Of a stretch of 64,000 nucleotides of DNA, positions 27,139 through 36,623 are shown one piece after another. The notes under the pieces are model-generated. The model had not been told where the DNA came from. It worked only from the letters and a program-made list of their open reading frames with translations, and did no database searches. The position numbers and the translations under genes are program-made. This DNA is from [Bacillus] selenitireducens MLS10 (lineage in GTDB: Bacteria > Bacillota > Bacilli > Bacillales > Salisediminibacteriaceae), in assembly GCF_000093085.1 (NCBI RefSeq), contig NC_014219.1:2596384-2660383 (forward strand). Reading direction: 5' to 3'. The stretch's first letter is position 1; every line of letters begins with the position of its first letter.

Positions 27139-28113
27139 TCAGGAAAGATTACGGACGAGGCGCTTTGCCTCTTCTGCGACTTTTTCATATAATTCCTCTT
27201 CATCTGTATAACGCTCAACCCGGAGCTGTTCAATATATCCGTGGTCTAAATCCGCTTCAAGATCCGAACTGTACTCATACGTCGCATTACCGCGAAGCTT
27301 TATTGTATAGACTTCATCCTCTTGATGAACAACGGTCTGAACCATCCCCCCCGGATTAAATACGGTAATCACTTCATTGAGATCGTTACCGGCATTGAGG
27401 ACAGAAACGAGACTCGATGCAGACATCGCTGTTCCGCATGCGTTCGTTAAACCGACTCCCCGCTCATATGTCTGAACGAATATCTGATTCTTTGTGAGAG
27501 GCTTCATGAAACTCACATTGACCCCATTTGGGAATATATCACTCAGGTCATTGGCAAGCCGTCCAATGGATTCAGCATCCCGGTGCGGCACATCATTCAC
27601 CTTTGTGACAACATGCGGGTTTGGAACACTCAGGGCGGTAAAAGACAGATTATCGGAAAGCGCAGGTATAGGCCTGTCAATATGAGGTGCATGGACCGTT
27701 TTAAGCGGCAAAGACACAGGATCAAGAGATACCGGCTCAATCGCCACTTCATACGTCTTCATATCCGGATACAGGTCTTCTGTTTGTCTTACAGGAAGGT
27801 CTGCTTTCATTGTTTCAATGACAAGATGCTTCTTGCCCAGCTTCTCAATGGCATACCTTGCTACACAACGAAGGCCATTTCCGCACATTTCCGCTTCTGT
27901 GCCATCAGAGTTGAACATGCGCATTCTTGCATCACAATGCTCACTGTTCTGGATAAATAAAAGCCCGTCGGAGCCGATTTTCCCCTTCCGGTCACTGAGA
28001 AGTATACTCAGACTCCGTCTTTCTTCTTCTGTAAAACGGTCCGGCTGATCCATTTCATCTATAATGATGAAATCATTCCCGGAACCGTGGCATTTGATTA
28101 TAGACAGCTTCAT
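27139..28113 (-). CDS. dapF: Diaminopimelate epimerase with C-terminal extension
   Basis: Converts LL- to meso-diaminopimelate for lysine and peptidoglycan synthesis. The two catalytic Cys motifs are present: MCGNGLRC (C77) and TNACGTAMSAS, along with the N-terminal HGSGNDFI. The product has 324 residues, about 40 more than B. subtilis DapF; the extra part is an acidic, helical tail (after KLRGNATYEYS) with no motif I know. Start at 28113 follows AAAGGAG at 9 nt. Confidence 0.94.
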   Translation of the reverse strand: MKLSIIKCHGSGNDFIIIDEMDQPDRFTEEERRSLSILLSDRKGKIGSDGLLFIQNSEHCDARMRMFNSDGTEAEMCGNGLRCVARYAIEKLGKKHLVIETMKADLPVRQTEDLYPDMKTYEVAIEPVSLDPVSLPLKTVHAPHIDRPIPALSDNLSFTALSVPNPHVVTKVNDVPHRDAESIGRLANDLSDIFPNGVNVSFMKPLTKNQIFVQTYERGVGLTNACGTAMSASSLVSVLNAGNDLNEVITVFNPGGMVQTVVHQEDEVYTIKLRGNATYEYSSDLEADLDHGYIEQLRVERYTDEEELYEKVAEEAKRLVRNLS

Positions 28114-28148
28114 GATCAAAACTCCTTTCAAATCAGACAAAATGAGGA

Positions 28149-28170
28149 AAGCCCCTTCAGGAAGGGACTT
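28149..28170 (-). terminator. Hairpin at the end of the ferredoxin-like gene
   Basis: AAGTCCCTT and AAGGGGCTT on the minus strand form a 9-bp stem around CCTG, overlapping the stop codon at 28171-28169 and followed by a mixed T-rich tail. It is either a weak terminator before dapF or a processing site. Confidence 0.4.
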
Positions 28171-28516
28171 ATCGTTTCTTCTTTTTCTTCTTGAATCCAT
28201 CATCGTTCAGAACATGACTGACAAGGCTGGGATCTTCAGGAGGATGCTTCTCTAAAATCGCGTCGATCATCTCCTCTGTATCATCAGCAGACCGTTTACG
28301 GTACCATGTTCCTTCCGGATAATCGATAACGACACATTTATCTTTGCATTGCTCAAGGCATTTTGTTTTCGTCGTCTGGACCTGTTTTTTCAGTCCCCGT
28401 GAATCAAGTTCCTTATTCAAAGCCTTGTATAATGACTTCGCTCCTGCTTTTCTGCAGTTCTTCCCCTGACAGACGAGCAAATGATGATTGAGCTGTTCGA
28501 TATTTCTGGATGACAC
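28169..28516 (-). CDS. Thioredoxin-like [2Fe-2S] ferredoxin-type protein
   Basis: Small protein of about 115 residues resembling NuoE-like (2Fe-2S) ferredoxins. The four-cysteine pattern is VCQGKNC near the N-terminus and TKCLEQCKDKCVVIDYPEG in the middle, followed by an acidic helix and a lysine-rich tail KKKKKKR. Electron partner unknown. The start is uncertain: a GTG at 28525 is only 2 nt from AAAAGG, while the GTG at 28516 is 11 nt away; I prefer the latter. It lies upstream of dapF and downstream of a GGDEF/EAL gene. Confidence 0.8.
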   Translation of the reverse strand: MSSRNIEQLNHHLLVCQGKNCRKAGAKSLYKALNKELDSRGLKKQVQTTKTKCLEQCKDKCVVIDYPEGTWYRKRSADDTEEMIDAILEKHPPEDPSLVSHVLNDDGFKKKKKKR

Positions 28517-28553
28517 AATAAACACATCCTTTTATCAAGAATCCTTAAGGTGA

Positions 28554-30641
28554 TTACACAGAATCTTTTCCCTGTTTCACACCCATTGTAACCCTTGAAT
28601 TCTCAGGATTCTTGAGCCACTTCTCCTCTGCTTCGCAGGCAGTGACCGGTTTGGTGAAATAAAAGCCCTGTACTTCACTGACGCCCTCCGTTCTTAATAT
28701 ATCGAACTGCTCTTTCGTTTCCACACCTTCCGCAATTGTCGTCATGCCCATTTCCGAAGCAAGCTGAATCATCGAACGCAGGATCGCACGGCTTTTACTG
28801 ACATACATCACGTCCGTTATGAAAGAACGGTCAATTTTAATCGTGTGAAATGGCAGGCGGTTCAGTGAACTCATCGATGAATAGCCTGTGCCAAAATCAT
28901 CAATCGACAAATAAATCCCCTTATCCTGCAGAAGATCAAGTGTGTGCCTGACTTTGTCGATATTTTCCATGACTACAGTCTCCGTAATTTCAAGTTCAAT
29001 ATCATGAGGCAAAAGCCCGTAATGATCAAGTTTTTGCTGAATCATGGTCAAAAGGCTCCTGTCTTCAAGCTGTTTGACCGAGATATTAATTGAAATCCTT
29101 ATATCCTGATGACCTGCTTTTCGCCACTTGGTTAACATCGACAGACTTTCATCCAGAACAAATTCACCAACTTGGTGGATCAGACCTGATTCCTCAGCAA
29201 CAGGGATGAACTCTGAAGGTGAAATGGCCCCCTCCTGGCGATGGTGCCAGCGCACAAGGGCCTCGAAACTTTTGATCTGTCCGGTCCGGGCATCGAGAAT
29301 TGGCTGGTAATGAACAAAAAGGCCGCGTTCCTGTAAAATCAGTTGGAGTTCCTGCTCGAGAAACAGCATTCGTCTGGAAGCTTCGTTCATCGATTCATCA
29401 TAAAAGGTCGTTAACCCGCGCCCGCGTTTTTTACTCGAATACATGGCCATTTCAGCCTGTTTCATAACATCTTCAGGAATACGCTGATGGTTATGACCAT
29501 TGACGACGGTAATGCCACAGCTGCTTTTCAAATAATAATTACGGTTTTCGATATGAAACGGCTCCGAAAACAAATGATCCAAAATCCCTGAAATATCCGT
29601 AAGATCGCCGCGGCTTTTGGGATGACCGATCATCATAAACTCATCACCGCCAATCCGGCCAATATCAAATCGTTTGGAAAAGGCCTGATCAAGACGCTTT
29701 GAGAGCTCGAGAATCAGCTCATCTCCCTGATCATGTCCGACTGAATCATTGATCAGCTTAAAATCATCGACGTCAAGGACCAGGACAGCCACATACCCGT
29801 CCTTTTGATGGGAACGAAGTTTTTCTTTAAGCTTTCGTTTCATTGCAGAACGGTTCGGCATGCCAGTCAACTGGTCCTGGTTCGCAAGATCTTCAATTTG
29901 TTTTTTCTGTCTGTGTTCAGACGTAATATCCCGTGCAATGCCGTAGACGCCAACCACTTCATAATCAACGATCATCGGAACATGGGTAACATCCAGACGT
30001 TTACGGTCGCCATTCGCATCGATAATTGCTGTCTGATAATCCACAGTCTCCCCGTCGAGTGATCTTTGAAACATCTCTGATACCTGAGGGAGATCTTCCA
30101 TACAGACAATTGAATGAAAGGAGTTCTGCATCATTTCCTTTTCATCCATTCCGAGTATCATCGTCCCCGATGGATTTAATGATATGAACCGGCCATTTTT
30201 ATCCAGCTCAAATATACCTGATTTGTTATAATCAAAAAGGGATTGATACCGCTGATTACTCCGAAGCAGGGCCTGGCGCTGATTTTCAATTGTTGTGATA
30301 TTACGTGTAACGGCAATAATATGCGTAATATCCCCCGCGCTGTTTCTTACAGGATCGAGTTTCGTTTCATCGATTCTCCCGTGAACAGTGTCACTGTATA
30401 TAACTGTCTCTCCTGTTTTGAGGACTTCCTGGTATCGGTGATTCAGGTAGTCAACCATTTCCGGATTTGCGCCTTCTTCAATCGTTTTACCAATGATGTC
30501 TTCGGTATAACCGAACCGCTTTTTGCAAGTATTATTGATAAACGCGTAAACAAACCGTTCCTCCTGATCGACACCCATAATAAAAACTGCATCACTCATC
30601 ATATTGGCGAATGATTTTATATCCCATTGATTTAAATCCAT
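28554..30641 (-). CDS. PAS-PAS-GGDEF-EAL cyclic-di-GMP protein
   Basis: A 695-residue soluble signalling protein. Two PAS domains (about residues 10-125 and 130-245) precede a GGDEF domain (RIGGDEF intact) and an EAL domain. The phosphodiesterase residues all appear present: SFEALVRW, SINISVKQL, LEITETVV, IDDFGTGYSS, IKIDRSFI, AEGVET and QGFYFTKP. Either activity is possible; with the catalytic set complete it probably hydrolyses c-di-GMP, the GGDEF part acting as diguanylate cyclase or GTP sensor. No canonical RxxD inhibitory site is evident. Monocistronic by position. Confidence 0.93.
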   Translation of the reverse strand: MDLNQWDIKSFANMMSDAVFIMGVDQEERFVYAFINNTCKKRFGYTEDIIGKTIEEGANPEMVDYLNHRYQEVLKTGETVIYSDTVHGRIDETKLDPVRNSAGDITHIIAVTRNITTIENQRQALLRSNQRYQSLFDYNKSGIFELDKNGRFISLNPSGTMILGMDEKEMMQNSFHSIVCMEDLPQVSEMFQRSLDGETVDYQTAIIDANGDRKRLDVTHVPMIVDYEVVGVYGIARDITSEHRQKKQIEDLANQDQLTGMPNRSAMKRKLKEKLRSHQKDGYVAVLVLDVDDFKLINDSVGHDQGDELILELSKRLDQAFSKRFDIGRIGGDEFMMIGHPKSRGDLTDISGILDHLFSEPFHIENRNYYLKSSCGITVVNGHNHQRIPEDVMKQAEMAMYSSKKRGRGLTTFYDESMNEASRRMLFLEQELQLILQERGLFVHYQPILDARTGQIKSFEALVRWHHRQEGAISPSEFIPVAEESGLIHQVGEFVLDESLSMLTKWRKAGHQDIRISINISVKQLEDRSLLTMIQQKLDHYGLLPHDIELEITETVVMENIDKVRHTLDLLQDKGIYLSIDDFGTGYSSMSSLNRLPFHTIKIDRSFITDVMYVSKSRAILRSMIQLASEMGMTTIAEGVETKEQFDILRTEGVSEVQGFYFTKPVTACEAEEKWLKNPENSRVTMGVKQGKDSV

Positions 30642-30796
30642 ATCTGCATAAACTCCATTTCAATACACTTCCTCTTATCTGAGAAGATTTTATCACAAAA
30701 CTAAGTCAAATTAAATGATTACTTTTCCCGTATGAATAGGTCTCACGACTACACTGGGCTCATGGATCATCAAAATCTCCGAGAAACATAAAGAAA

Positions 30797-30822
30797 GACG
30801 GAGGCATTGTGATGTCTCCGTC
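30797..30822 (-). terminator. Terminator of hcp
   Basis: GACGGAG pairs with CTCCGTC, extended by inner CAT/ATG pairs, and is followed on the minus strand by TTTCTTTATG. It is 18 nt beyond the hcp stop. Confidence 0.75.
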
Positions 30823-30839
30823 CAGTGCGATTATGCAGT

Positions 30840-32498
30840 TCAGCTCATCATCGCTTCCATGTCAGTCTCAACATCCGTCATACCGCTGATACCGAAGTTC
30901 TCTACAAGAACCTTGGCCACATTCGGAGACAGGAATGCAGGAAGTGTCGGCCCGAGTTTAATGTCTTTAACCCCGAGATGAAGAAGGGCAAGCAAAACAA
31001 TGACCGCTTTTTGTTCATACCATGCAAGATTGTATTCAATCGGCAGTTCATTAATGTCATTGAGTTCAAAGATTTCCTTGAGTTTCATTGCCACAACGGC
31101 CAACGAATAGGAATCATTGCATTGACCTGCGTCAAGTACTCTCGGAATCCCCCCGATATCACCAAGCGGCAGTTTATTATAGCGGTACTTCGCGCAACCG
31201 GCAGTCAAGATGACCGTATCATTCGGCAATTCATTCGCGAATTCTGTATAGTAGTCTCTCGATTTCATGCGACCGTCGCAGCCTGCCATGACGAAAAATT
31301 TGCGAATGGCACCGCTCTTCACAGCATCAACAACCTGATCGGCGAGCTGTGTAATCTGATTGTGGGCAAATCCGCCGACGATTGTGCCTTCTTCAATTTG
31401 CTCAGGTGCAGGCAGACGTTTGGCATGCTCAATGATTTCAGTGAAATCCTTCTTCTGACCATCAACTCGATCCGGGATATGTCTGAATCCCGGGTATCCG
31501 GTTGAACCGGTTGTGTAAATGCGGTCAGAATAGCTCGCCTTTGGAGGTACGATGCAGTTTGTTGTGAACAGAACAGGACCATTAAAGCTCTCAAACTCCT
31601 CTTTTTGTTTCCACCAGGCGTTACCATAGTTCCCTACAAAATGATCGTATTTTTTAAATGCCGGATAATAGTTTGCCGGCAGCATTTCTGAATGCGTATA
31701 AATGTCCACACCTGAATCCTTGGATTGTTCGAGTAACTCTTCAAAGTCTTTCAGGTCATGACCACTGACAAGAATAGCCGGGCGGTCACTGTTCACCCCG
31801 ATTTGGACTTCTGTCATTTCCGGATGTCCGTAGGAGGTTGTATTTGCCTCATCAAGAAGCGCCATCACGTCAACGCCATACTTCCCTGTTTCAAGTACGA
31901 ATGCTGTCAGTTCGTCAGCGGTCATATCGTCATCCTCTGTAACAAGCAACCCTTTTTCCACAAATGCAATGATCTCATCTTTTGTAAAGCCGAGGTTGAG
32001 TGCATGCTCCGCATAAGCAGCCATCCCCTTCAGACCAAACAAAATCAGTGAACGGAGGCTTCTGACATCTTCATTCTCTCCTGCAAGAAGACCGACCCTC
32101 TTCTCCTCAGACTTCGCTTCAAAAACCGAACGATTTCCACTCCACGCAGCGTAATCAGGAAGGAGCTGATGCGAGTCAATGATCCCCTGATCAACGAGTG
32201 ACAGACGGATCGTTTCTCTTTCAGTCAAAGCCTTCTCAATCTTGTTCATAATGGATTGATCGTCGAAATTCGCATTGGTAATGGTAGTGAACAGACCATC
32301 GAGCACCACACGATCCGTTTCTTTTCGATTCAGCTGATGCTCCCTTGCAATCTGATTAAAATGGGCTACGCCTTTAATCGTATATATCAGCAGGTCCTGA
32401 AGATTTGCAGTCTCACTCGTCTTACCGCAAACACCTGCCATGGCATCACAGCCGACATTTCTTAACGCTTCCTGACACTGATTACAAAACATACTCAT
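30840..32498 (-). CDS. hcp: Hybrid-cluster protein (hydroxylamine/NO reductase)
   Basis: A 552-residue Hcp (prismane) protein that reduces nitric oxide or hydroxylamine and protects against nitrosative stress. The N-terminal cluster ligands are C5, C8, C17 and C24 (CNQCQ...[10 protein letters not shown]), the short-spaced arrangement of Gram-positive and anaerobe enzymes. Hybrid-cluster regions are visible as [17 protein letters not shown] and [10 protein letters not shown]. It has no hcr reductase neighbour. A strong AGAGGAGG precedes the ATG, and an Fnr/Crp-type palindrome sits 73-86 nt upstream. Confidence 0.94.
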   Translation of the reverse strand: MSMFCNQCQEALRNVGCDAMAGVCGKTSETANLQDLLIYTIKGVAHFNQIAREHQLNRKETDRVVLDGLFTTITNANFDDQSIMNKIEKALTERETIRLSLVDQGIIDSHQLLPDYAAWSGNRSVFEAKSEEKRVGLLAGENEDVRSLRSLILFGLKGMAAYAEHALNLGFTKDEIIAFVEKGLLVTEDDDMTADELTAFVLETGKYGVDVMALLDEANTTSYGHPEMTEVQIGVNSDRPAILVSGHDLKDFEELLEQSKDSGVDIYTHSEMLPANYYPAFKKYDHFVGNYGNAWWKQKEEFESFNGPVLFTTNCIVPPKASYSDRIYTTGSTGYPGFRHIPDRVDGQKKDFTEIIEHAKRLPAPEQIEEGTIVGGFAHNQITQLADQVVDAVKSGAIRKFFVMAGCDGRMKSRDYYTEFANELPNDTVILTAGCAKYRYNKLPLGDIGGIPRVLDAGQCNDSYSLAVVAMKLKEIFELNDINELPIEYNLAWYEQKAVIVLLALLHLGVKDIKLGPTLPAFLSPNVAKVLVENFGISGMTDVETDMEAMMS

Positions 32499-32570
32499 AA
32501 TAAATTGCCTCCTCTGTATTGTTCATTTCTTAACTAATTCATATGGTAATATAGAGTTGGATATTATGAG

Positions 32571-32584
32571 GTGATTCAAATCAC
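32571..32584. promoter_or_regulatory. Fnr/Crp-type operator upstream of hcp
   Basis: GTGATTCAAATCAC is a palindrome with 6-bp arms (GTGATT, AATCAC) and a 2-bp centre. It fits the Crp/Fnr pattern TGTGA-N6-TCACA apart from the outermost bases. A TATATT block on the minus strand (32553-32548) lies at a distance that would place the site near -37 to -42, the usual position for Fnr activation. Confidence 0.6.
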
Positions 32585-32623
32585 TATGAGAGATCGTTCA
32601 CAAAATCGCCATAGAGTCAGGCA

Positions 32624-32667
32624 GAAAAAGAAAAAAACCGACCCTGACGGAAACTATTGGGCCGGTT
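32624..32667 (-). terminator. Terminator of the J-domain protein gene
   Basis: On the minus strand AACCGGCCC pairs with GGGTCGGTT (one G-U pair), followed by TTTTTTTCTTTTTC. It lies 44 nt after the stop at 32711. Confidence 0.85.
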
Positions 32668-32710
32668 CTGATCATTCTATTATTCAAATATTGATATTCT
32701 GTCCATCCAA

Positions 32711-33775
32711 TCAGTCAACAGCAAGATTCCCGGTATTCTCATACGAACTGACTTGTCCGTTTTCAAATGTGATCGTTGAAAGTCCATACGTCCACGTATT
32801 CCCCCGAACGGCATTTGGCGTGGTGCCCATTGCGGAAGCCACTTCCCCTTCTGTACTGCCTTCTGAAAAAGTGTCAGCATCACCCTCTGTGATAACGGAA
32901 ACGGCGAGACTGCCATCTATATCGGACCAGCCGACAACAGTCGTGCCATCAAGATAAACGACGGATCGTCCATATCGAACACCCTCATCCGTGATCTCAT
33001 CCGGCTCTCCCATAATATTTACGACCGTATCCAGATCAGAACCCAACAGGAAGGTCTCCGTTGTATCAGTCCCCGCCTGAGACCCTGTGGCCGTCTCGGC
33101 TTCCTCACGTGCTTCAGCAAGTGCCTCTTCAAGCTCTCGAATGTCTTCGATTAAGGCTTCGTTCTCCTCTTCAAGTGCAGTTGCATTGTCCTCCGCATTC
33201 GTTAATTCCTCTTCGAGACGGACAATATCAGCAGTCATTGCATCGATTTCTTCAGAAAGTGTCTGATTTTCTTCTTCAAGTTCATCAATTTGAGCCAAAA
33301 AGGCTTCTTCCTGAGTACGGACATTCTGTACTTCCTGCTGTGCATCGGAAATCTCTGTAATCCCCATTAAAAAAAGCACGGCGATAACCAGATTGACGAT
33401 CAGGGATGAAACAGCAACCTTCTTCCAGCCGCTCCACTCCGGAAACAGCGGTTTGGATTTTTTCTGGCGCTGTTCACGCCAATCAGGCTCTTCATCCATG
33501 ACCGGATCGTCATCCTGTTCATCTTCTTCAGAATCCGTTTGATCACTGAATCCCCAGTCTTCGTTATAATTATAATAGATCTCATCATACCGCTGTCTTT
33601 CTTCAGGATCCGAAAGAACTTCGTATGCTTCTTTTACCTGTTCATAATCCGATTCATCGCCGCCTCTTTCAGGATGCAGATCATGTATTTTTTCGCGGTA
33701 TGCCTCACGAATTGCGTGAGCTGATGCATCGGCATCCACATTAAGTATTCTGTAATAATCTTTAAATTGATCCAT
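32711..33775 (-). CDS. Membrane-anchored J-domain protein with coiled coil and tandem BamE-like repeats
   Basis: A 354-residue protein of unknown role. Residues 3-70 form a J domain (DYYRILNVDADASAHAIREA) in which the HPD signature that stimulates DnaK is replaced by HPE (residues 34-36). A short acidic linker precedes one transmembrane helix (about 110-130), a long coiled coil (about 135-225), and two C-terminal repeats of about 45 residues (LGSDLDTVVNIMGEPDEI... and GSTEGEVASAMGTTPNAV...) like the SmpA/BamE-type fold. The J domain should face the cytoplasm and the rest the outside. Start at 33775 follows GGAGGGG. Confidence 0.8.
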   Translation of the reverse strand: MDQFKDYYRILNVDADASAHAIREAYREKIHDLHPERGGDESDYEQVKEAYEVLSDPEERQRYDEIYYNYNEDWGFSDQTDSEEDEQDDDPVMDEEPDWREQRQKKSKPLFPEWSGWKKVAVSSLIVNLVIAVLFLMGITEISDAQQEVQNVRTQEEAFLAQIDELEEENQTLSEEIDAMTADIVRLEEELTNAEDNATALEEENEALIEDIRELEEALAEAREEAETATGSQAGTDTTETFLLGSDLDTVVNIMGEPDEITDEGVRYGRSVVYLDGTTVVGWSDIDGSLAVSVITEGDADTFSEGSTEGEVASAMGTTPNAVRGNTWTYGLSTITFENGQVSSYENTGNLAVD

Positions 33776-33846
33776 GGATTCCCCTCCTGTCATTCTTCTA
33801 TTATAACGGTAATTGACGAAAAAGAAAAACCTGATCCGGTTTGGGA

Positions 33847-36414
33847 TCAGGAAAGAATGGAAATCGCCTGCCGAACGACATCTTGATCCATAGTTGTTCC
33901 GGCTGCACGTTTTAAATCCTCGACCACTTTCTCTTTTGATTCATTTCTGTAGGAAAGTGCCCGGTCCATAAAACGGGCCGTATTTATTATTCGGCTTTCA
34001 AGAGGGATCTGACCGGCTGTAATGCCTCTTGGATAACCGCTTCCATCCATCTGTTCCTGATGACACAGTACAATGTCCGCAATCCTTGAAAATTCAGTCG
34101 AAGTGCGTAACAGCTGATAGCCGGTTTCAGGATGTTTTTGAAGTTTCACTTTTTCTTCTTCTGTTAATGATGAAACCGGCTTTATTAACAAAGCAGGATC
34201 AACTGATACAAGACCGATATCATGCATGATACTCGCGAGCCTCAGATCTTCGAGTTCTTCGGCACTCATGTCCAGGCCTTTACCGATCTCCACAGAAAAA
34301 GTGACAACCCGCTCGGCATGATCACTGTGATAGCCTTCTGATAATTTCAGTTTCTTCAGAAGGATTTCGATGGTGGATTCACGCATGGCACGACTTTCGT
34401 CAATTTTCTTACGGTACATCCGGTCTTCAGCTCGTTTAAAGACTTCTTCGATATGTGAATCCGAAGGATCCAGAGAAGAAAATCCCAGTGATACCGACAA
34501 ATAAATATCATCGACCTTCCCTTTATTAAGCTTCTCATGAAGGGTCTCCATCCGCTTTTTCGCTTCTTTTTCATTGACACCAGGGAGCAAGATGACAAAT
34601 TCATCGCCCCCGATCCTTGCCACAATCTCACCGCTTCGTATTTCATTCTCGAGAATTCTTCCGGTTTCTTCTAGCAATCGATCACCGAACTGATGCCCGA
34701 ATCCGTCATTTGCAAGTTTCAGACCATTGACGTCGGCAACGATAACGGAAAGATTGGCAGGAGGATTCTTTTCGATTTCCATCATAATGCGCTCGTAATA
34801 ATGACGATTATACATACCGGTTAACTGATCGTGATCACTTAAATATCGAATTTGTTTGACCTGTTCATATTTCTCGGAAATGTCACGAAACACGATAACG
34901 GTTCCGGTTAAAATACCTTCACCTGAATAGATCGGTGCAACACTGTCATGGACAAAGCATTTTTCTCCTGATTTTTTGATCAGTTGAATGTCCTCCCCAA
35001 GCTCCACTTTAGCTTGTGACTCAATCGCCATTTGAACCGGGCTGGCTATTTCCTCCCCTGAATCGGCGTGGACAAGTTTAAACACCTCTTCAATCTTCCT
35101 GTTCTTCGCTTCATGCAACTGCCACCCTGTCGTAGATTCAGCCATCCGGTTCATCATCGTGACTCTTCCTGCTGCATCGGTTGTAATAACGCCATCACCG
35201 ATGGATAATAGCGTCGTTTTAAATTGTTCACGCTCCATCTCGCGTTCAATTTCCTCGACTTTTCGTTTCGTAATATCCAAATGGGTCCCGCTCATCAGAA
35301 TCGGTTCTCCGTTTTCTGAACGTTCAAGAATCTTCCCTCTTGCTTCGATCCAGATATAGTGGCCCTTCTGGTGCCTGATCCGCATCTCGATTTCGTATAC
35401 TGGCATCGATCCCTCATTTACCCGAGCCAACTTGCGACTCAATGCCTCATGGTCTTCCGGATGAATGAGACTCAAAAACCAGCCCATATCAAAAGTGTCG
35501 ACGTCTTCAAAACGGTACCCTTTCATCTCAGCCCATCGTTCATTCACCGTCACTCGATTCGATATCATATCCCATTCCCATGTGCCTGCATTTGTTCCTT
35601 CAAGTATATACTCCATACGTCTTCTCTGATGATAAATGCGATCCTGATAATCCAGCCGCTCTTGTTCCGCTTTAACTTCTGCCGATACGTCCCGGATCGA
35701 TGCGACCCATTTCCGTCCGGTCACGAACTGACCGTAGCGGATCTCAGCCCTGAAATAACGGTCATCACCCGGTAAAGGTGACTCGTATTGCAGCATTTCT
35801 GTCTGACCCGTCCGTTTTGATTTCAGCATGGTCTCTTCAAACGGCTTAGCCAGAGCCAGAGGCAATAGCTCCCTGACTGACAATCCGATAATCTCTTCTT
35901 TTGGTAAAAACAAATGGCTCTCGTTCTCGGTCAAAACATTTGTGTGAATGAAGTTCTCATCAATTTCAAACACGATATGATTTAATGTGATCAGCATCGT
36001 ATCCCGGTCACTGATCACCTGCTTTTCAGACGTGATGTCGACAAAATACGTAACAAAACAGGAAGCATCAAAGGCCTTCGCCGTTACCCTGTACCAGCGA
36101 TTTAAAGGATGTGAATATTGTTCAAATGAGACTGTTTCCCCGTGATTGAACAGGTCTTCATACATCCTCAGCCAGGAAAATGTCCCCTTCTCCAGATCAG
36201 GCAGCACTTCAGTGACTCTCTTTTCGCTTATGTCTTGATTTTTAAGCCCGGTCTGTTCTTCAAACGCTTTATTCACATATAAAAACTCGTAATCAACCGC
36301 TTTACCGTATTCATTACGGATCAACTTATGCAAGGCTGTCCCCACAGGGGACACATCAACCAGTGTTCGATAGAAAGAAATCTCCACGGGGTTCACCTTC
36401 CAATTTCCAGACAT
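33847..36414 (-). CDS. Multi-PAS GGDEF and HD-GYP protein
   Basis: An 855-residue sensor with about four PAS/PAC units (1-520), a GGDEF domain (ARIGGDEFVILL, about 525-680) and an HD-GYP domain (about 685-850). The HD-GYP part has SIMHDIGLV, KHPETGYQ and CHQEQMDGSGYPRG. In the last motif the usual HHE is HQE, so one metal ligand is changed; phosphodiesterase activity may be altered or lost. No RxxD inhibitory site is evident before GGDEF. The start is uncertain: GTG at 36387 has a better ribosome site (GGAAGGTG, 6 nt) than the ATG at 36414. A TATAAT lies at 36436-36431 on the minus strand. Confidence 0.9.
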   Translation of the reverse strand: MSGNWKVNPVEISFYRTLVDVSPVGTALHKLIRNEYGKAVDYEFLYVNKAFEEQTGLKNQDISEKRVTEVLPDLEKGTFSWLRMYEDLFNHGETVSFEQYSHPLNRWYRVTAKAFDASCFVTYFVDITSEKQVISDRDTMLITLNHIVFEIDENFIHTNVLTENESHLFLPKEEIIGLSVRELLPLALAKPFEETMLKSKRTGQTEMLQYESPLPGDDRYFRAEIRYGQFVTGRKWVASIRDVSAEVKAEQERLDYQDRIYHQRRRMEYILEGTNAGTWEWDMISNRVTVNERWAEMKGYRFEDVDTFDMGWFLSLIHPEDHEALSRKLARVNEGSMPVYEIEMRIRHQKGHYIWIEARGKILERSENGEPILMSGTHLDITKRKVEEIEREMEREQFKTTLLSIGDGVITTDAAGRVTMMNRMAESTTGWQLHEAKNRKIEEVFKLVHADSGEEIASPVQMAIESQAKVELGEDIQLIKKSGEKCFVHDSVAPIYSGEGILTGTVIVFRDISEKYEQVKQIRYLSDHDQLTGMYNRHYYERIMMEIEKNPPANLSVIVADVNGLKLANDGFGHQFGDRLLEETGRILENEIRSGEIVARIGGDEFVILLPGVNEKEAKKRMETLHEKLNKGKVDDIYLSVSLGFSSLDPSDSHIEEVFKRAEDRMYRKKIDESRAMRESTIEILLKKLKLSEGYHSDHAERVVTFSVEIGKGLDMSAEELEDLRLASIMHDIGLVSVDPALLIKPVSSLTEEEKVKLQKHPETGYQLLRTSTEFSRIADIVLCHQEQMDGSGYPRGITAGQIPLESRIINTARFMDRALSYRNESKEKVVEDLKRAAGTTMDQDVVRQAISILS

Positions 36415-36544
36415 CTATACTTCTCACAGACCATTATAACATCTTTTGCAGGATAAAAGTGCGACAATTCACGTTCATTCCGCGCAATGATTTTACTTTA
36501 AATCTCTTAATTATAAATTTAATGAAATATATCAACGTCCGGAA

Positions 36545-36577
36545 ATAAAAAAACCTTGGCAGCCGTTTGCCAAGGTT
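36545..36577 (-). terminator. Terminator of the small envelope-protein pair
   Basis: AACCTTGGCA and TGCCAAGGTT form a perfect 10-bp stem around a 6-nt loop, followed on the minus strand by TTTTTATT. It lies 47 nt after the stop at 36624. Confidence 0.92.
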
Positions 36578-36623
36578 CATCTGATGATCCACTCTTCTTT
36601 GGATCGTCATTCATCATGCTTAT

